The position numbers and the translations under genes are program-made. The notes below the pieces were generated by a model, which was not told the DNA's origin, did no database searches, and worked only from the letters and a program-made list of their open reading frames with translations. From positions 1,550,001 to 1,614,000 of the forward strand of contig CM074699.1 of NCBI GenBank assembly GCA_037367355.1: a DNA stretch of 64,000 nt, written 5' to 3'. Numbering within the stretch: the stretch's first letter is position 1; every line of letters begins with the position of its first letter. This stretch comes from Neoscytalidium dimidiatum. Its lineage: Eukaryota > Ascomycota > Dothideomycetes > Botryosphaeriales > Botryosphaeriaceae. Below, piece after piece: positions 35,001-47,109 of the stretch.

Positions 35001-38000
35001 CTAATGACCAGATTTCTTCAAAGGCGGCAGGTCGCCGTCCCAGCACACCTGCATTGCTGTACGCAAAATTAGTCAGCACGGCGTACTCATGTAGCAAACA
35101 ACTGCGTAGAGACACTTACTCAACGGGAAGGGGAAATAGCTGCCATGATCCTCCCTCATATAGACATAGAACCCGCCCTCTCTAGGAATCTTTTTCAGTT
35201 CACCCTTGGGTCCCGGAGCCTGTTAGAGGACGTCAGTACATTTTCCTCTCTATGACTCAATATGGAAACACTTACCCTCCTTAACCCGTCCAAACTACCA
35301 ACAACCTTCAACATTGCCGTCAACGCAACCCTACTCGCGTCCCGCCCAAGGCAAGTATGTGGGCCGACCCCATAATGGATATAACTGTCGAGCGGACGAT
35401 CCAGCCTCACCTCCTCCGGGTCAGGGAAGACAACGGGATCACGCGCCGCGCCAACGAAGCTGACGAAGACCTTGTCGCCGGGAGAGACGGTGACGCGCTT
35501 GGCGTCTGCGTCGCGGCCGTCGACCACGGTCGTGCGGGTAGCTGCTTCACGGTAGGATCCGAAGGTGCCGTTGAGCCGGATGGCCTCCATGCAGTAGTGG
35601 AGCAGTTTGTCGTCAGCTTCGGGCGTGTTGAGGCGCGCGAGTCGGCGGATTTCGTGCAGGTGTGGAGAGCCTCGTGAGGAGAGATAGAAGTCCATGATTT
35701 GGGTAAACTGGAAGAGTAATTGCATGTTAGGAGAAATGATTCGACTGTGCTCTGCTCCATGCGGGAAAGGGAAGGGGTGTTTTCTATCCTTACCACTTGT
35801 GCTTGGTTCGGCACCATGGCAGTGGCCGTAGGGAAAACTTGAGACCAGGCGACATCCTCAACGCTAAGACCTGAGTCAAGAAGCCGCCGCATCATGTGCA
35901 CGCCGTACTCCTTGAGGTACGAGTGGTTTTCATGGAAGCTGTCGGTGAGGCTGGAGATCCAGCTAGTAGAGCTAGCACTCCTGACGTTTGCTTCGATCAG
36001 CTTACCCAGGCCCTTTGAGACGGCGAATGCAGCCCGGTGCAAGGGGAATGACTTCGCCGGCTCAAGATCAAAAAAGATGCAGCAGAAAATAACGGCAAGC
36101 GCCATGTACATCTCATGCTCGGTGAAGATACCGCGAGGGTTTTCCTTGGTCTTGAGTGGGAGCGAGAACATGTTGGACGCGAAGTGGACATGGGCTAAAT
36201 TACCAACACTAATTTCTGTTAGTAAAAAAAAGAATTGTATGAATGGATGTGCTGGGCTTCTCACTCTCTCGTCAGGTCGACATGATTGATTCCAGCAATC
36301 TTGAATGACTTCTCATGCAGAAGCTTGAGCGTGATGTGCTCATAGAAAGCCTTGACATCCTCATGCCATTTGTCCCGATAGAGTGATTTTGACATAGTCT
36401 TCCTCTGATCAGCATGAAGAGGTTCATCACCGGAACTGTCCACAAGTTAGTAATTGTCCTGGTAATACCGGCAAAGCAACGCACAGCATGAACTTGGCAC
36501 CGCCCTTGCCCATGAGCTCTTCTAACGTGACTCCCCAGGTGACACGGAAGTCACGCTGTTGCTCAAGCACGCTCTTTGCTCCCAGGTAGGACGTTATATT
36601 GACTCTCGGTGGAATGAATGTAGGTCGTTCGAATGAGTAATGACTCTCGCGATCAAGGTTCCGCAAGATTTTCCTGTTCTCCGAAGGGATTGTCATCTGT
36701 TGTGAATTTAAGTCAGTGATGTCGCATTTTGAGGATTCGCGGGTAGCATCTGTACCGGATAATGCGCGTAGACAGAATTCGGCTTGAAATGTGCAGGGAA
36801 AGCCCTAAGAAAGAGCTTGTAAAATACACAGCCCTGCTCGACGTTCAGGTCATACTGGACCTCGTTGAAGCCCCAGCTAAGAACATTCTTAGATTCAGTA
36901 ATCCTTCAATAGCGTATAACAAACTTACTTGGTCAAGTTCCGCGAGTGATAGTCAACTGTGTAAAATCTGTCGCCACGCACAAGCACAACAGCGTCCGAA
37001 AGGATAGCTTTGGATATGGTGAATGTCGGTGCAATACCAACTCCAGGCACCATTGGCTCTTTGGCTTCTTCCGTTACAAGACCAGGGTATAGCTCGACGT
37101 AGTCTGGATGGTCATAGCTGAGAAGTATATTAGCAAAACTCAGATTATGATGAAAGTTTACATACAGGTGACGCAGTTGTTCGGCGACTTTCGGGTCGCT
37201 GTTGATGCTTTCAAATGTATCGTGAGGTTTCAGGCCAAAGAACTTCCGGAACTCGTTAAGCGTCGCAAGGCCCCATTTCCTGGACTGGTTCATGCCCAAA
37301 ATCTCCACGGCACGAAGTGCTTTTGGCACGTTGTTGGCGCCGAAAGATCCTGCCCTATGTTAGCACGTTATACTGAGCTTGTAGTTCAGAAGGAAATACC
37401 AGCGCAGTCTTCAATACTCTCCGTGAGAATCTTGACCAAGGCATCGTCAGAGTATTTCCCATCTGAACCTCGCTGGAGACCAGCAAAGGGTCGCTTCTGT
37501 GGGTCTTTGTCCAGTGTCTTGTCCCATTTGGCAAGCCCTCGCAAGAGCTCGTCCATTGGAACCTCTGAGGCGGGTTTACCGAACATATCCTTGTACATAT
37601 CCTCGGTCCACTGCTCGTCTCTCTTGCTCGTTGCTGAATGCCAACGGTAGACAAGGTTGAACTCAGCAGATACTTGGTTGCCAACGCCGCGAGGTGTACC
37701 GTCCGTGCCGTAGACCTTTGCCATATCCACACGCGGATCCAGAGTCCAAGTAGTGTTGCTCCTGTTCAGGTTGACGATCGTGCGGAGATAGTCGAGCAAA
37801 GTGATGTTCATGTACAGGCCACAGGTGATAAGTCTGCCCGTTTGAAACAAGTCGTTGTCGTACTTTGCCCAAGCCTCCTTTGCCATATCTGGAGGCAAGC
37901 TCGGGTGCGGCTTGTTGAACCGCCCGTTTTCATTGATCTTAGCAAGCTCTTCCACTACAAAATTGTGAAACCTATTGAACATGATGAGTAAGATTCCACA

Positions 38001-39089
38001 GCCGGGCGGGAAGCCGAGCATGCGAGACTCAGAGAAACAATCTGGTTTGAGTTTCCCGTCCTTTAATGTTCGGATCCAGTTCTGATCATCCTGGTTGTCT
38101 CCATAGAGCGGAGAAAGGTCCAGGTAGGAAGAGGTCTTGGAAATGCTCATATCGCGGTGATCAGTCTGGAAGAGGTCGTGAATGATCAACGAAGCCCAGT
38201 AAAATAGAATGCTGGATACTTTGTTAGGATGTTCTTTGAATTCTTCACGAGCAAAGACAGCATCGAAAACAAGACCAGGGTCAGGCAAGGCACCGGGAAG
38301 TACGGTCTTTGGCTGCACACTCCGAGCATACGGTGTGTTCGCTGTTTCTTCATAAGCCAGAGCTTCTATGACCGCTAAGGATCACCTACCAGCTCCCAAG
38401 TGAGGGTACATAATGTTCTATTTGAGTGAGCTGGGTTCAAAAGACAAGTCCGGATTAATGCTTACGTTGAAAGAGCCGTCTGCTTGACGATAGGTGAATT
38501 GGTCGCCCAAGTACCTATACACATTCAGCAACAAGGATGTTAATTACTTAGTGCATATACTCACGACACGGGCGGGTGTTGCAAACAGTCCCACAGCTCA
38601 TCAACGAAGGTATTAGTGAGGTCGACTCGCAGGTCTGAATTTCCAGGGAGATCCGCGACAAGCTGGGTCGCATGTTAGCTGGTATTGACTGTATCAACGG
38701 CTGCTTACCTGAATCACGCGCTCCATCAGGTAAGTCTTGTCATCGATCAATTCTCTCTTAGCCTTGTTTCTCAGCACCTCTTTGAGAGTCTTGGCGTCAC
38801 CAATCCCAATCGTCTTCAAGTTTTCGAAGACGCTGGCTGGGGCGTCTCGCTTAACATAGCTGCCATCGCCAGTTTGTGTTGGCAGTGGACGCCGGGATGC
38901 ATGCAGTACTTGAGCAAATTGTGCAAATGCACTGTTCACTTCATCTCTTCCTTTGCTCGTGTCTGGCTTCTGTTCAGAATGCTCGTGGGTAGGGCTCCCG
39001 TTCAGGGAATCCTTTGGCGAAGTGCCAGTGGAGCTGCCATTTTCCTTTTTCTTGTCTTTCTTGAAGGTGGTTGATAGCCGACGAAGCAT
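35001..39089 (-). CDS. Ppo-type fatty-acid dioxygenase/P450 fusion (oxylipin synthase)
   Basis: This is a psi-producing oxygenase: an N-terminal heme peroxidase-like dioxygenase converts linoleate to a hydroperoxide and a C-terminal P450 isomerises it to a diol. Predicted 1125 aa, 14 exons, 13 introns: 35057-35119, 35220-35275, 35708-35793, 36209-36264, 36436-36484, 36697-36755, 36877-36928, 37118-37165, 37350-37399, 38342-38389, 38418-38465, 38515-38564 and 38663-38708. All phases are consistent. Dioxygenase landmarks are TDHRD (distal His), NRFHNFVVEELA and EFNLVYRWHS with the catalytic Tyr and proximal His. In the P450 part, VPNQAQ carries the Asn-Gln pair of diol synthases, and GVGPHTCLGRDASR holds the heme Cys. 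The C-terminus TMQVCWDGDLPPLKK is family-typical. Both halves look intact, unlike PpoC-type members with a defective P450. Regiospecificity (5,8, 7,8 or 8,11 diol) cannot be decided. Confidence 0.93.
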
Positions 39090-40700
39090 GGTTACAATGA
39101 TCAGAGAAGGACTTGAGTGCTTGGAGGAGGATGCAGGAGGTGAACGTAAAGAGTACTCGTTGGCGAATTCCAGGTGTTATGGGAATGAGATAGTAGTGGC
39201 ACCCTGCTCAGGACCAATCAATTGAGGCTTGGTGGAATGCTCGTCAGAGGCGAAACCAGTCTGGCTCTGAAGAGTTCTCGGGTAGGTGATCAGCGAGGCA
39301 GGTGGGGAGAGGCAGAAGCTATGACGTGGGGTTTAAGAGTATACACAGCAGTGGACGCTAGAAAATCTCACACCAATATTTCTGATAAAGCTGTGGCTGG
39401 GCCGGTCAATCTGCGGTAGGTTAGACCGAGAGGGGAGTTTATCGGTCAGACGTAGACGGCCAGTTGCATGACGCAGTCCGTGGATCATGGTAGCCAGTAA
39501 TGTACGCGATTACCGATGGGCGCTGTCTAACAGGACGGTGGCTCTTTTGCCAAGGAATTGCCCGGACATCAGGGGGTCATGGCGGGATGCAGACATGGTG
39601 GGGCATTGCGGATTTGGTAAAGCTGTGTGTCGGGAGCATTTGGGCGTCGGTGATGCAGAGCGTCGATTCTTTTGGCGCATTCACATCTGCGTCAAGGGCG
39701 ATGGCGTTGCACAACATAGGCAAAGCGGGACCCTCGTGAGCTTGAGACAAAACTGGCGCACAACAGCATGGTGCCTGTGATAACACATGCTTCCGAGACA
39801 GCGTATCGAGTAGCATCTGCCTTGGTCTTCGACGGTACGGTCACGGCTAGCGGACTGTGTAGCGGAGCAGAACGTAGCTTGTGCGGACTGGATGCGGAGT
39901 TGACCGGGAACGATGAGCTGGCAGCCAATTGCACGACGGCGCACAAGAGAGGGGAAAGGGCTAAAGCTTCGTAAATTAGAACGGATGTCTGCATCAAGGT
40001 AATGGTCTGCTGCTGCTGCCGGAGAAGAATGGCAGGCCACCGTATGCACAGGCATGTCGCACCTGCAGAACGCCGTCAGCCAGTAGTTTTGTGGGATCTG
40101 CTCAGTGCAGTGGCCCAAGGGCTGGAGAAGGGCACAAGGGGGCTGCATGGCGGACAGAGGAGAGCTGAGCCGAGAGGACGAGATGCAGATGGAGGAGGGG
40201 ATCGACAGAGATGCGTCGTTCGCCCCGACCCGCACGCCTCCACCCTTGCTCAAAGCTGCATCACCGCACATCATTCCTGCCGTCCACAACATCAACTCGT
40301 CCAGCCTCTCCACTGTTGTCCAAATTCGTAAGCCACATGAGAGAGATTAGTCGATCTCGGATTCTGCCTCACTTTGCTTATTGTGCACTTTCTCCACTTC
40401 TCCACTTACCTGCGCATCACAACATGCAGCCATGCGTCTGCTGAGTGGCAGCCTGACTAGCCTAACTCTCCAAAGAATGCTCAAGATGGAATAGTGAGAA
40501 TTGAGTATTTGTCGGCCATCGCCGATATCTCCCTTGTCTCCTATACTCGTAAAGCCATCCGGCTAGAACTGCATTCCATGGCCATTGTGGACTCCTCAAG
40601 TAACACTTGCTTGTCTACTTGTTAACAGTTAAGAGGACGGCTCTCAACCAAACGTGTCTCCTCTCGTCAGCAAACTCCGCCCTAATTGTGACTTGTCATC
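39090..40700. other. Divergent promoter region Ppo / DUF2235
   Basis: These 1.6 kb lie between two start codons. A 210-codon minus-strand frame (39681-40313) is Cys/Ser/His-rich without a domain and overlaps frames on the other strand; I do not call it a gene. No RNA or repeat is seen. Confidence 0.5.
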
Positions 40701-42771
40701 ATGCCCTCTGACAAAGAAGACGAGCATGTTCGTCTTCTTGGAGACTGCAATGGCAAAGACGATCAAGAGCAGGAAAGGCAGCATCGCCCGGTGAATGCCT
40801 GGTACGATCCCGCGCCCAGTCACCATAGGAAATTCGTGTTGTGCTTTGATGGCACAGGCAACAAGTTCTCCGGAACAGACTCCGACTCCAATATTCTCAA
40901 AATCTTCCGTATGCTGGACAGACGAGATGGCAGCCAGTTCCATTATTACCAGCCTGGCATTGGAACTTATGTCACCACCGGCTCTTTAAGTCATACTTCC
41001 CATTGGCAGCGCTTCAAGTCTTGGTATATCAAGGCTAAAGACTCAGCTGTCGGGACATCCTTCGCCGAGCATGTCATGGGAGGGTATAAAGTAAGCAGAT
41101 TCTAGTCTACCCCAACGTTGAACATCCTGATTGACATTCTAATCCAGTTTCTCATGAGATACTACCTCCCCGGTGACGAAATATACTTCTTCGGCTTCTC
41201 CAGAGGCGCATACATAGCACGCTTCCTTGCTGAGATGCTGGACCATGTTGGTCTCCTTACTGCCGGAAATGAGGAGATGGCTCGCTTCGCTTGGAAAACA
41301 TTCGAAAAGTGGCAGACTCGGACGGAGCGTACCAAAGAAGAGCGAGAAGAAAAGAAGCGTCTCCGAAACTACATGTGCGCATTCCGAGAGACGTTTAGCC
41401 GTCCCGTCCGTCGTATCAGATTTCTAGGTCTGTTTGATACCGTCAACAGTGTACCTGCGTTCGAAGGCCCCTGGATGCAGCGCAGCAAATTTCCCTACAC
41501 CGCTCGGAGCACCGCTAAAGTTATCCGTCATGCTGTTGCTATTGACGAGCGGAGGGCGAAATTCCGGCAGGACCTCATCTCAGAGGTCAAGTCCCATAAG
41601 AAGAAGAAACACCATCATTTCCGATATGGAACTTACGCAGACAAACTCTCCGATGATTCTGTCAACGGGAACAGTGAGGTCGAGACAACCGACGGGATAA
41701 ATCCTGATGCAGAGCGCCGCAACCAATTCAATCGCTCACTGCAGCCTCCTAGAGCCTTTCGTGACAGTTCTGAGACCTCTGGCCTTAGATCCCTGAGCCC
41801 CGGTCTCTCTCCTAGGCGACAAGGGCAAGGACGGCGTTCTAATGTCAGTTCGGTATCTCGCGTGTCTTCGACTGCGGTCAAGAACCAAGGCGGCTATGAC
41901 TCTGACTCTGACGAGCAAGACATTCAAGAAGTCTGGTTTGCTGGCTGCCATGCGGTGAGTTCATGCCGCCAACAACCGCTCTCATGATTAAACTTATGTG
42001 ATATAGGATATCGGCGGTGGCTGGGGCCTCGAGCATGGTGAAGAAGCCTCTCTGAGCCATGTCCCACTGGTCTGGATGGTCCGCGAAGCGCAGCGCGCTG
42101 GCCTCCAATTCGACGAGAACAAGTTGCGCGCGCTGAACTGTTGCCCGGATGAGGAAGAGAAGATCTTCGATCTGCCCGCCCGCGACGATGGCGGCCCCGG
42201 CGAGCACACCACGGCCGGTGCAACTGCGCCCCCGGAGATTCAGATCTCCGCCGCCACTCCGCCGCTCAACAGCCGCTCGCGCTCGTACCTCGGGACGAGC
42301 GGGCAGATCGGTACTTCTAGTACAGACGGCGATGTGCAGCAGCAGCAGAGCGCGATGAACAAGTCATCAAAACACTCCCGCTTCCACTCGCTCTTGCAGT
42401 CGTCCAGCACCGCGGGCAAGATCCACGATGTGCTGTGCTTCAACAATGGCGCCTCACGCTTCTCAGTCATGTCGTGGCAGGTGATGGAGCACATGCCGAT
42501 CAGGCGGATGGACCTGATGCCCGACGGCTCTTGGAAGAGCATCGCCTGGCCGCTACCTAGGGGCGAGGTGCGTGACGTCCCCAATGATGTGGTCGTGCAT
42601 CACAGTGTCTTGCGCCGGATGCAGCATGATCAGAAATACAGACCAGGGAACTTGATCGTTGGTGGCGGTGGGAGAGGCGTGAGGAAGGCGCCAGAGCATC
42701 TGGGAATTGGGAAGTGGAGGGTCCACCGCGAGGAAGGGGATGCGGTGGGTGAGGTCTGGGTGAGGGCGTGA
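40701..42771 (+). CDS. DUF2235 alpha/beta hydrolase-like protein
   Basis: Predicted 653 aa in three exons (introns 41091-41147 and 41955-42006). It carries the DUF2235 domain shared with bacterial Tle1-type phospholipase effectors and many fungal proteins. Signature blocks are RKFVLCFDGTGN near residue 43, the nucleophile elbow GFSRGAY (Gly-x-Ser-x-Gly) just after the first intron, FLGLFDTVNS with the likely catalytic Asp, and WFAGCHADIGGGW with the likely His at the second intron. Between the last two is an insertion of about 140 residues, Ser/Arg-rich and ending DSDSDEQD. The C-terminal 200 residues contain another low-complexity stretch and a conserved end (WKSIAWPLPRGE). A lipase or esterase role is inferred from fold and motif; the substrate is unknown. 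No signal peptide or membrane helix is visible. Confidence 0.88.
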
Positions 42772-43286
42772 GAGTCAGAGCAAGCTAGTGGGTGAGAGCA
42801 AGTAATACTGGAAGAAGATCGAACGAGTGGTGATTTGCTCGTCAATTTGTCAATATATTAGCATGCTTAAGCGATTCGATCAAAACCCGACGAGATGAGA
42901 ACAACCATACATCTGAGAGTAAAGAGCCATCGTACTGAATACGCTCCTACTTCAATAACTCCCCAAGTCTCTCTTGTAGCGACTGGAACGTCGTCGCTGC
43001 ACAGGAGAGCGCTTTAAGGCCGGAGAGAAGCTATACCGAATGCTCGGATCCAGGTTGTTTTTGTAACGCTCGTTGAGTCAGCGGAACAGAGGATTGATAT
43101 GGTATCAAACTAGAGCATGTGAAAAATAAGTTTATTTTTGAAGTCTTAAAAAAAACGAGGTCATGACTTTGCTCTTTTGAATGGTATCCGAATCTACCGC
43201 AACCTGGTCATCCCGACGCCATTTAGATCCCGTGGAATATAACTGTAACAAACGCCGCCCAATGCTCGATCATAGTCGTCACGAGA
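42772..43286. other. Convergent 3' intergenic region
   Basis: These 515 bp lie between the 3' ends of the DUF2235 and Pno1 genes. No gene is seen. An A-run occurs near 43148-43155. Confidence 0.55.
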
Positions 43287-44103
43287 TCAGAACCTCTCCT
43301 TCATCCGGGAGGCAACAGTACGCAGATTTCCGTAGACCTTGCCTGGTGGAGCGCCAAGGATCAGCGATACGACAGCCTCTCTTGCAACATGAATGTTCTT
43401 GAAGCCGCCGAGGATATGGATCTTCTGGTCCGCGAGAACGATTCTTGTCCGCGAGGCATTCTCGATAGCAAACTTTGTCTTGCCATCCTTTCCAGCAATG
43501 CGGCCAATAGCTCGGCTTAGGTGGTCTCCGTTCAGGGTTTTGACGTCCTTGATTTCAAAGGTCTCTATATAAAGATCGTCTAGCCTCAGGAGAGCGATAG
43601 CATCGTCGACATCGAAACCTAAGCTGAAGGCCTTAACGAAGTCTTCTCCCTTCTGCAGTGCGCCACTATCGGTCGTGTGTTTGGAGGTGCGCAGTTCGAC
43701 TGCCTTGTTCTTGATGTTCATGCGGACTTGGAGTTTCAGATGCTCGACAAGCGGCGGGTAGATTTTAGGCCAGGAAGCCTTGAGAGGTGTCATGCGGTGG
43801 GGCGGAATAGGGACCTTGCGAGTCTCGACACGCATGGAGAGTGGCACGTCCTTTGCTGGAGCAAAGCTAGGGCGGCCTTCCGTATCAACCTGCATGGTCT
43901 CTTCAGAGGATTGCGGAGCAGGCGCAGGTTCGATCTCGGCGGTGGCATCGATATCGAGGGGGACTCCTTCTTCTGTAGGGATTGTTAGGAGCAATACGGG
44001 CGAAGAATGTGGCGGGGAATTGCTTGCCTTGAGGAATATCGGTCATGGCGTTGTCTTCAGCAAGCTCCTCAGGCTTGCGCAGTAACGCGGTTGGCGCGGG
44101 CAT
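43287..44103 (-). CDS. PNO1: Pno1/Dim2 KH-domain ribosome assembly factor
   Basis: This is an RNA-binding factor of the 90S/pre-40S particle needed for 18S rRNA 3' maturation and acting with the Nob1 endonuclease. Predicted 253 aa, two exons. Intron 43973-44027 has a GC donor (CAAG|GCAAGC) and a normal AG acceptor, with a CTAAC branch site; without removing it the start methionine is not linked to the core. The conserved core begins VPLSMRVETRKVPIPPHRMTPLK and WPKIYPPLVEHLKLQVRMN. Next come FSLGFDVDDAIALLRLDDLYIETFEI (first KH-like fold) and HLSRAIGRIAGKDGKTKFAIEN, the canonical KH with its Gly-Lys loop. The protein ends GNLRTVASRMKERF. The N-terminal 80 residues are acidic. It diverges from MDM31 with 365 bp between starts. 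Confidence 0.95.
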
Positions 44104-44468
44104 CTTGGTCGGAGGAGGATTATGGCAGCGGCGGTTCGTAGGCGTTGGTGAGTTTGATGCGCGGGTCAGCGTTTGGGTGGTTGCGTATGGGGATAGGCTC
44201 TGGAATTTTTGACGCGGATGCGCTCGCCGCTTTGCAGTGCAATCTTGGCATACGGCCCGTGCACGCGGCCTTAAGGGTCGCGCGGGCTGTCGCACTCCGA
44301 TCAGCGCCGTGCTTTTCGTTTCTTGAGCACGAGCGTCATCCTTCTTCTTCCTTGCACACTCCCCCAGAAACAAGGTCGCTCTCGTCTGCTTCAACCTCTG
44401 CGCGTCTTCCTTGCCTCCGCCTTCCACGGCACCTACGACCTTTCCGTCATGTTCTCGACATAGCAATA
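44104..44468. promoter_or_regulatory. Divergent promoter region PNO1 / MDM31
   Basis: These 365 bp separate the two start codons. The MDM31 frame stays open upstream to 44145, but that extension would take up the shared promoter and lacks presequence character, so it is treated as non-coding. Confidence 0.5.
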
Positions 44469-46651
44469 ATGAGTCGCCATGTAGCCGCTCGGGTCGGCGG
44501 AAGAACCTTGCTCTCTATCGTCGACCTGCCGATGCGCTTCTCGAGCCCGTCCTGTGCTGCACGTCACGTCCGCGACGCTCTCTCAGCATCAGCGCCTCTC
44601 GTTCGCCATGCCTCCCAAAGAGCGTGTCCTACACTTCCTCAATTACTCTCCGCACGTTCGCATTCACCATCTACCACAACGACGTCATTACTAGGTCTTA
44701 GATGCGTGTCGAAACCCTTCCCCGCTATCTCGCGACGGCCGCAAGTAGCCGGTATCATTCTCGAGTCTGCAGGTACAGCATGGAACCGTTCAGCACACAC
44801 CACAACTCGGCGACGGAGAGGAGTTCTGAACAGGCGGAATAAAAGCTCGGCAAGTAATGGGCCAAACGCACGTTCGAACGTAAACGTCTCTGCGCCGAAA
44901 CCCGAGACGCCGAAACCGCCGCAGTCCGAGAAGACCGCCGACTCCGTCGATGCTGCTACTCGTACCGGGAAACACTTCATGGATCGCCTCCCCCATCTTC
45001 CACACCGACCCACAAAGGAAGAGTTGCTTGCCGCGGCCAATGGTGCGTGGTCTCGCTTCAAGGTCCACTTCAAGTGGTTCTCTATCAAAAGTGGCCGTAA
45101 ATTCAACATGGATGATATCAGCGCTTTCTTCTCTTGGATTCTCCTGGGCCACATTGCATGGATTATCGTCGGGACTACAACCTTCTTCTCCATGTGCATT
45201 TTCCTGGTCAACACTGTGTTCGCGCAAGAGACATTGGCAGGGTGGGTGGGCAACTACCTCACTAAGTCTTCTGGAATACAAGTTATATTCGAATCTGCCA
45301 TCATTCCCAAGTGGGGCGATGGCGTCATTACGTTCAAAAACGTCTTTGTGTCCAGAAGACCGGGTCAAGGTCAAGGCAATGTCAGCAAAGGCTCCCAGGA
45401 TTCGGCAGCTGCGGCTGCAGCCGCAGCTGTTGCGAGAGAATATGGCAGCGACGATTTGGCCACAAATGAAGACGACGGGAATTACACTCAGTTCGATGTC
45501 ACAATAAGCACGGTGAATGTGACATTGTCATTTACCAAGTGGTTTAACGGAAAAGGCCTCCTTCGTGACGTGGAAATCAAGGGAATCCGTGGAGTTGTTG
45601 ATCGAACGCACCTCATCACTCCAGATGAGTACATCGATCCCAGATCCTACAAGCATGAGCATAATCCTGGCGACTTTGAGCTGGACTCGTTCAAAATGGA
45701 GGACCTGCTGGTCACAGTCTATCAACCGGATGGTTTCAGACCTTTCCCAGTCAGCATATACCAGTGTGATCTGCCTCAGCTGAGAAAGCAATGGCTCTTC
45801 TACGACTTCCTCTCCGCCAATAATATGTCTGGGTCAATTGACAATTCGCTTTTCACAATTCACCCAAGACAAACACACAATTACACTGGGGGCCAGTTGG
45901 TTGACAGCTCTGAAGGTGGCCCTAATCAATGGAAAAAGCATAGCCGCATGAGGATTGATAACCTCAATATTGATCATCTCAATCGTGGTGTTGAAGGTCC
46001 TTTTGGATGGATTCATGAGGGAAATGTGGATATCGTCGCTGACATTATGTTTCCTGCTGATAACGAGGAGGGCATTGCGAAAGTGATGTCTGACTTCTAC
46101 GACCGTATGGAAGCCACTGTTACGGCTACGGGGAATCGGATTGGTGGCGACTTCCATCGAGACGCGTCCAGTGAAGATGCGCCAGAGCAGAGCTCTGAAG
46201 CTACGCATACTCGAATCGAGAATAACAATAGGTTCCTGGTCATGGACATGCGGGTTCAATTCAACGATGTCCGTGCTGCGGTACCTCTCTTCACCAACGA
46301 CATATCTTATGTCAACAACGCTCTCATTCGCCCGATAGTAGCGTATATAAACTCGAAACGGACGTTCATTCCCGTCAACTGCCGCGTTGTCAAACCCGCT
46401 AGTGACTTTGACGGTTCCTGGACGATCTATGATAGCGGTCTTATGGATGATCTTTCCCGGGAGGTGAGTCTACGCTCTTTACCGTTGTATGCTTTCTTTT
46501 CTGACATGCCTTCCAGCTCTACGAAGCATTCGCCCGTGACATCAACGACGACCACCAGATGCGTGCACGCCGCTTCAAGAAAGTCGGCATCTGGACCCTT
46601 CAACTTGCCGCGCAGGCACTCTTCCTCGGGCTCGCAGGCAACATTGCCTAA
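44469..46651 (+). CDS. MDM31: Mdm31/Mdm32 family mitochondrial inner-membrane protein
   Basis: Predicted 709 aa in two exons (intron 46464-46516). In yeast Mdm31 and Mdm32 sit in the inner membrane and support mitochondrial shape, mtDNA nucleoid maintenance and cardiolipin-related lipid homeostasis. The first 150 residues are rich in Arg and Ser with few acids, a mitochondrial presequence (MSRHVAARVGGRTLLS). A transmembrane segment is seen at FFSWILLGHIAWIIVGTTTFFSMCIFLVNTVFA. The large intermembrane domain contains IIPKWGDGVITFKNVFVSRRP, NVTLSFTKWFNGKGLLRDVEIKGIRGVVDRTH and FDGSWTIYDSGLMDDLSRE. The second exon encodes a second hydrophobic segment (VGIWTLQLAAQALFLGLAGNIA) at the very end. The start at 44469 is preferred over an in-frame ATG at 44145 because it begins with the presequence. 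Confidence 0.92.
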
Positions 46652-47109
46652 GCTCTTCCCACATTAACGATACAAACATATCCTCATCTACCAATCTTCC
46701 TCATTAGGAATGAGATTGTGTACAAAAGTGTATTAAAAGTATAGCGATGGCGTTCTGAGGGTCAAATGGAAGGGAGATACACACAACTTCTTCTCTGGCG
46801 GACTGGTTATTTGCTTTGATGGTAGAAAAACGGCAAGAGGAATGCCGAAAGGGACTGGGTGTAAAGGCTTAACTTCACTCAGCAGTGCTTGACTGCGTCT
46901 ATTCTTATGCCACCCTAGTGGCTCGTTTCTTGCCTTGTATGACAGATCTGTGACATGGATGCTAGTCAGAGCATTGCTTGCGTCCGTAGAGTGTAGAGCG
47001 TACGAGGATAACGAAATGAGAGTTTATGCCCTTCTTCTAGAGTTTGAGAATGTCTTATCTGATCCTGAATGATTACCATTATCTAACCCACGCCCAATTG
47101 AACGGGTAT
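46652..47109. other. Convergent 3' intergenic region
   Basis: These 458 bp lie between the MDM31 and ARPC1 3' ends. Nothing but short random frames is seen. Confidence 0.55.

Noticed and set aside
39681..40313. 210-codon minus-strand frame in the Ppo promoter
   Set aside because: No domain, overlapping frames on the other strand, composition unlike the neighbouring genes.
44145..44468. In-frame N-terminal extension of MDM31
   Set aside because: Would occupy the shared PNO1/MDM31 promoter; presequence character begins only at 44469.
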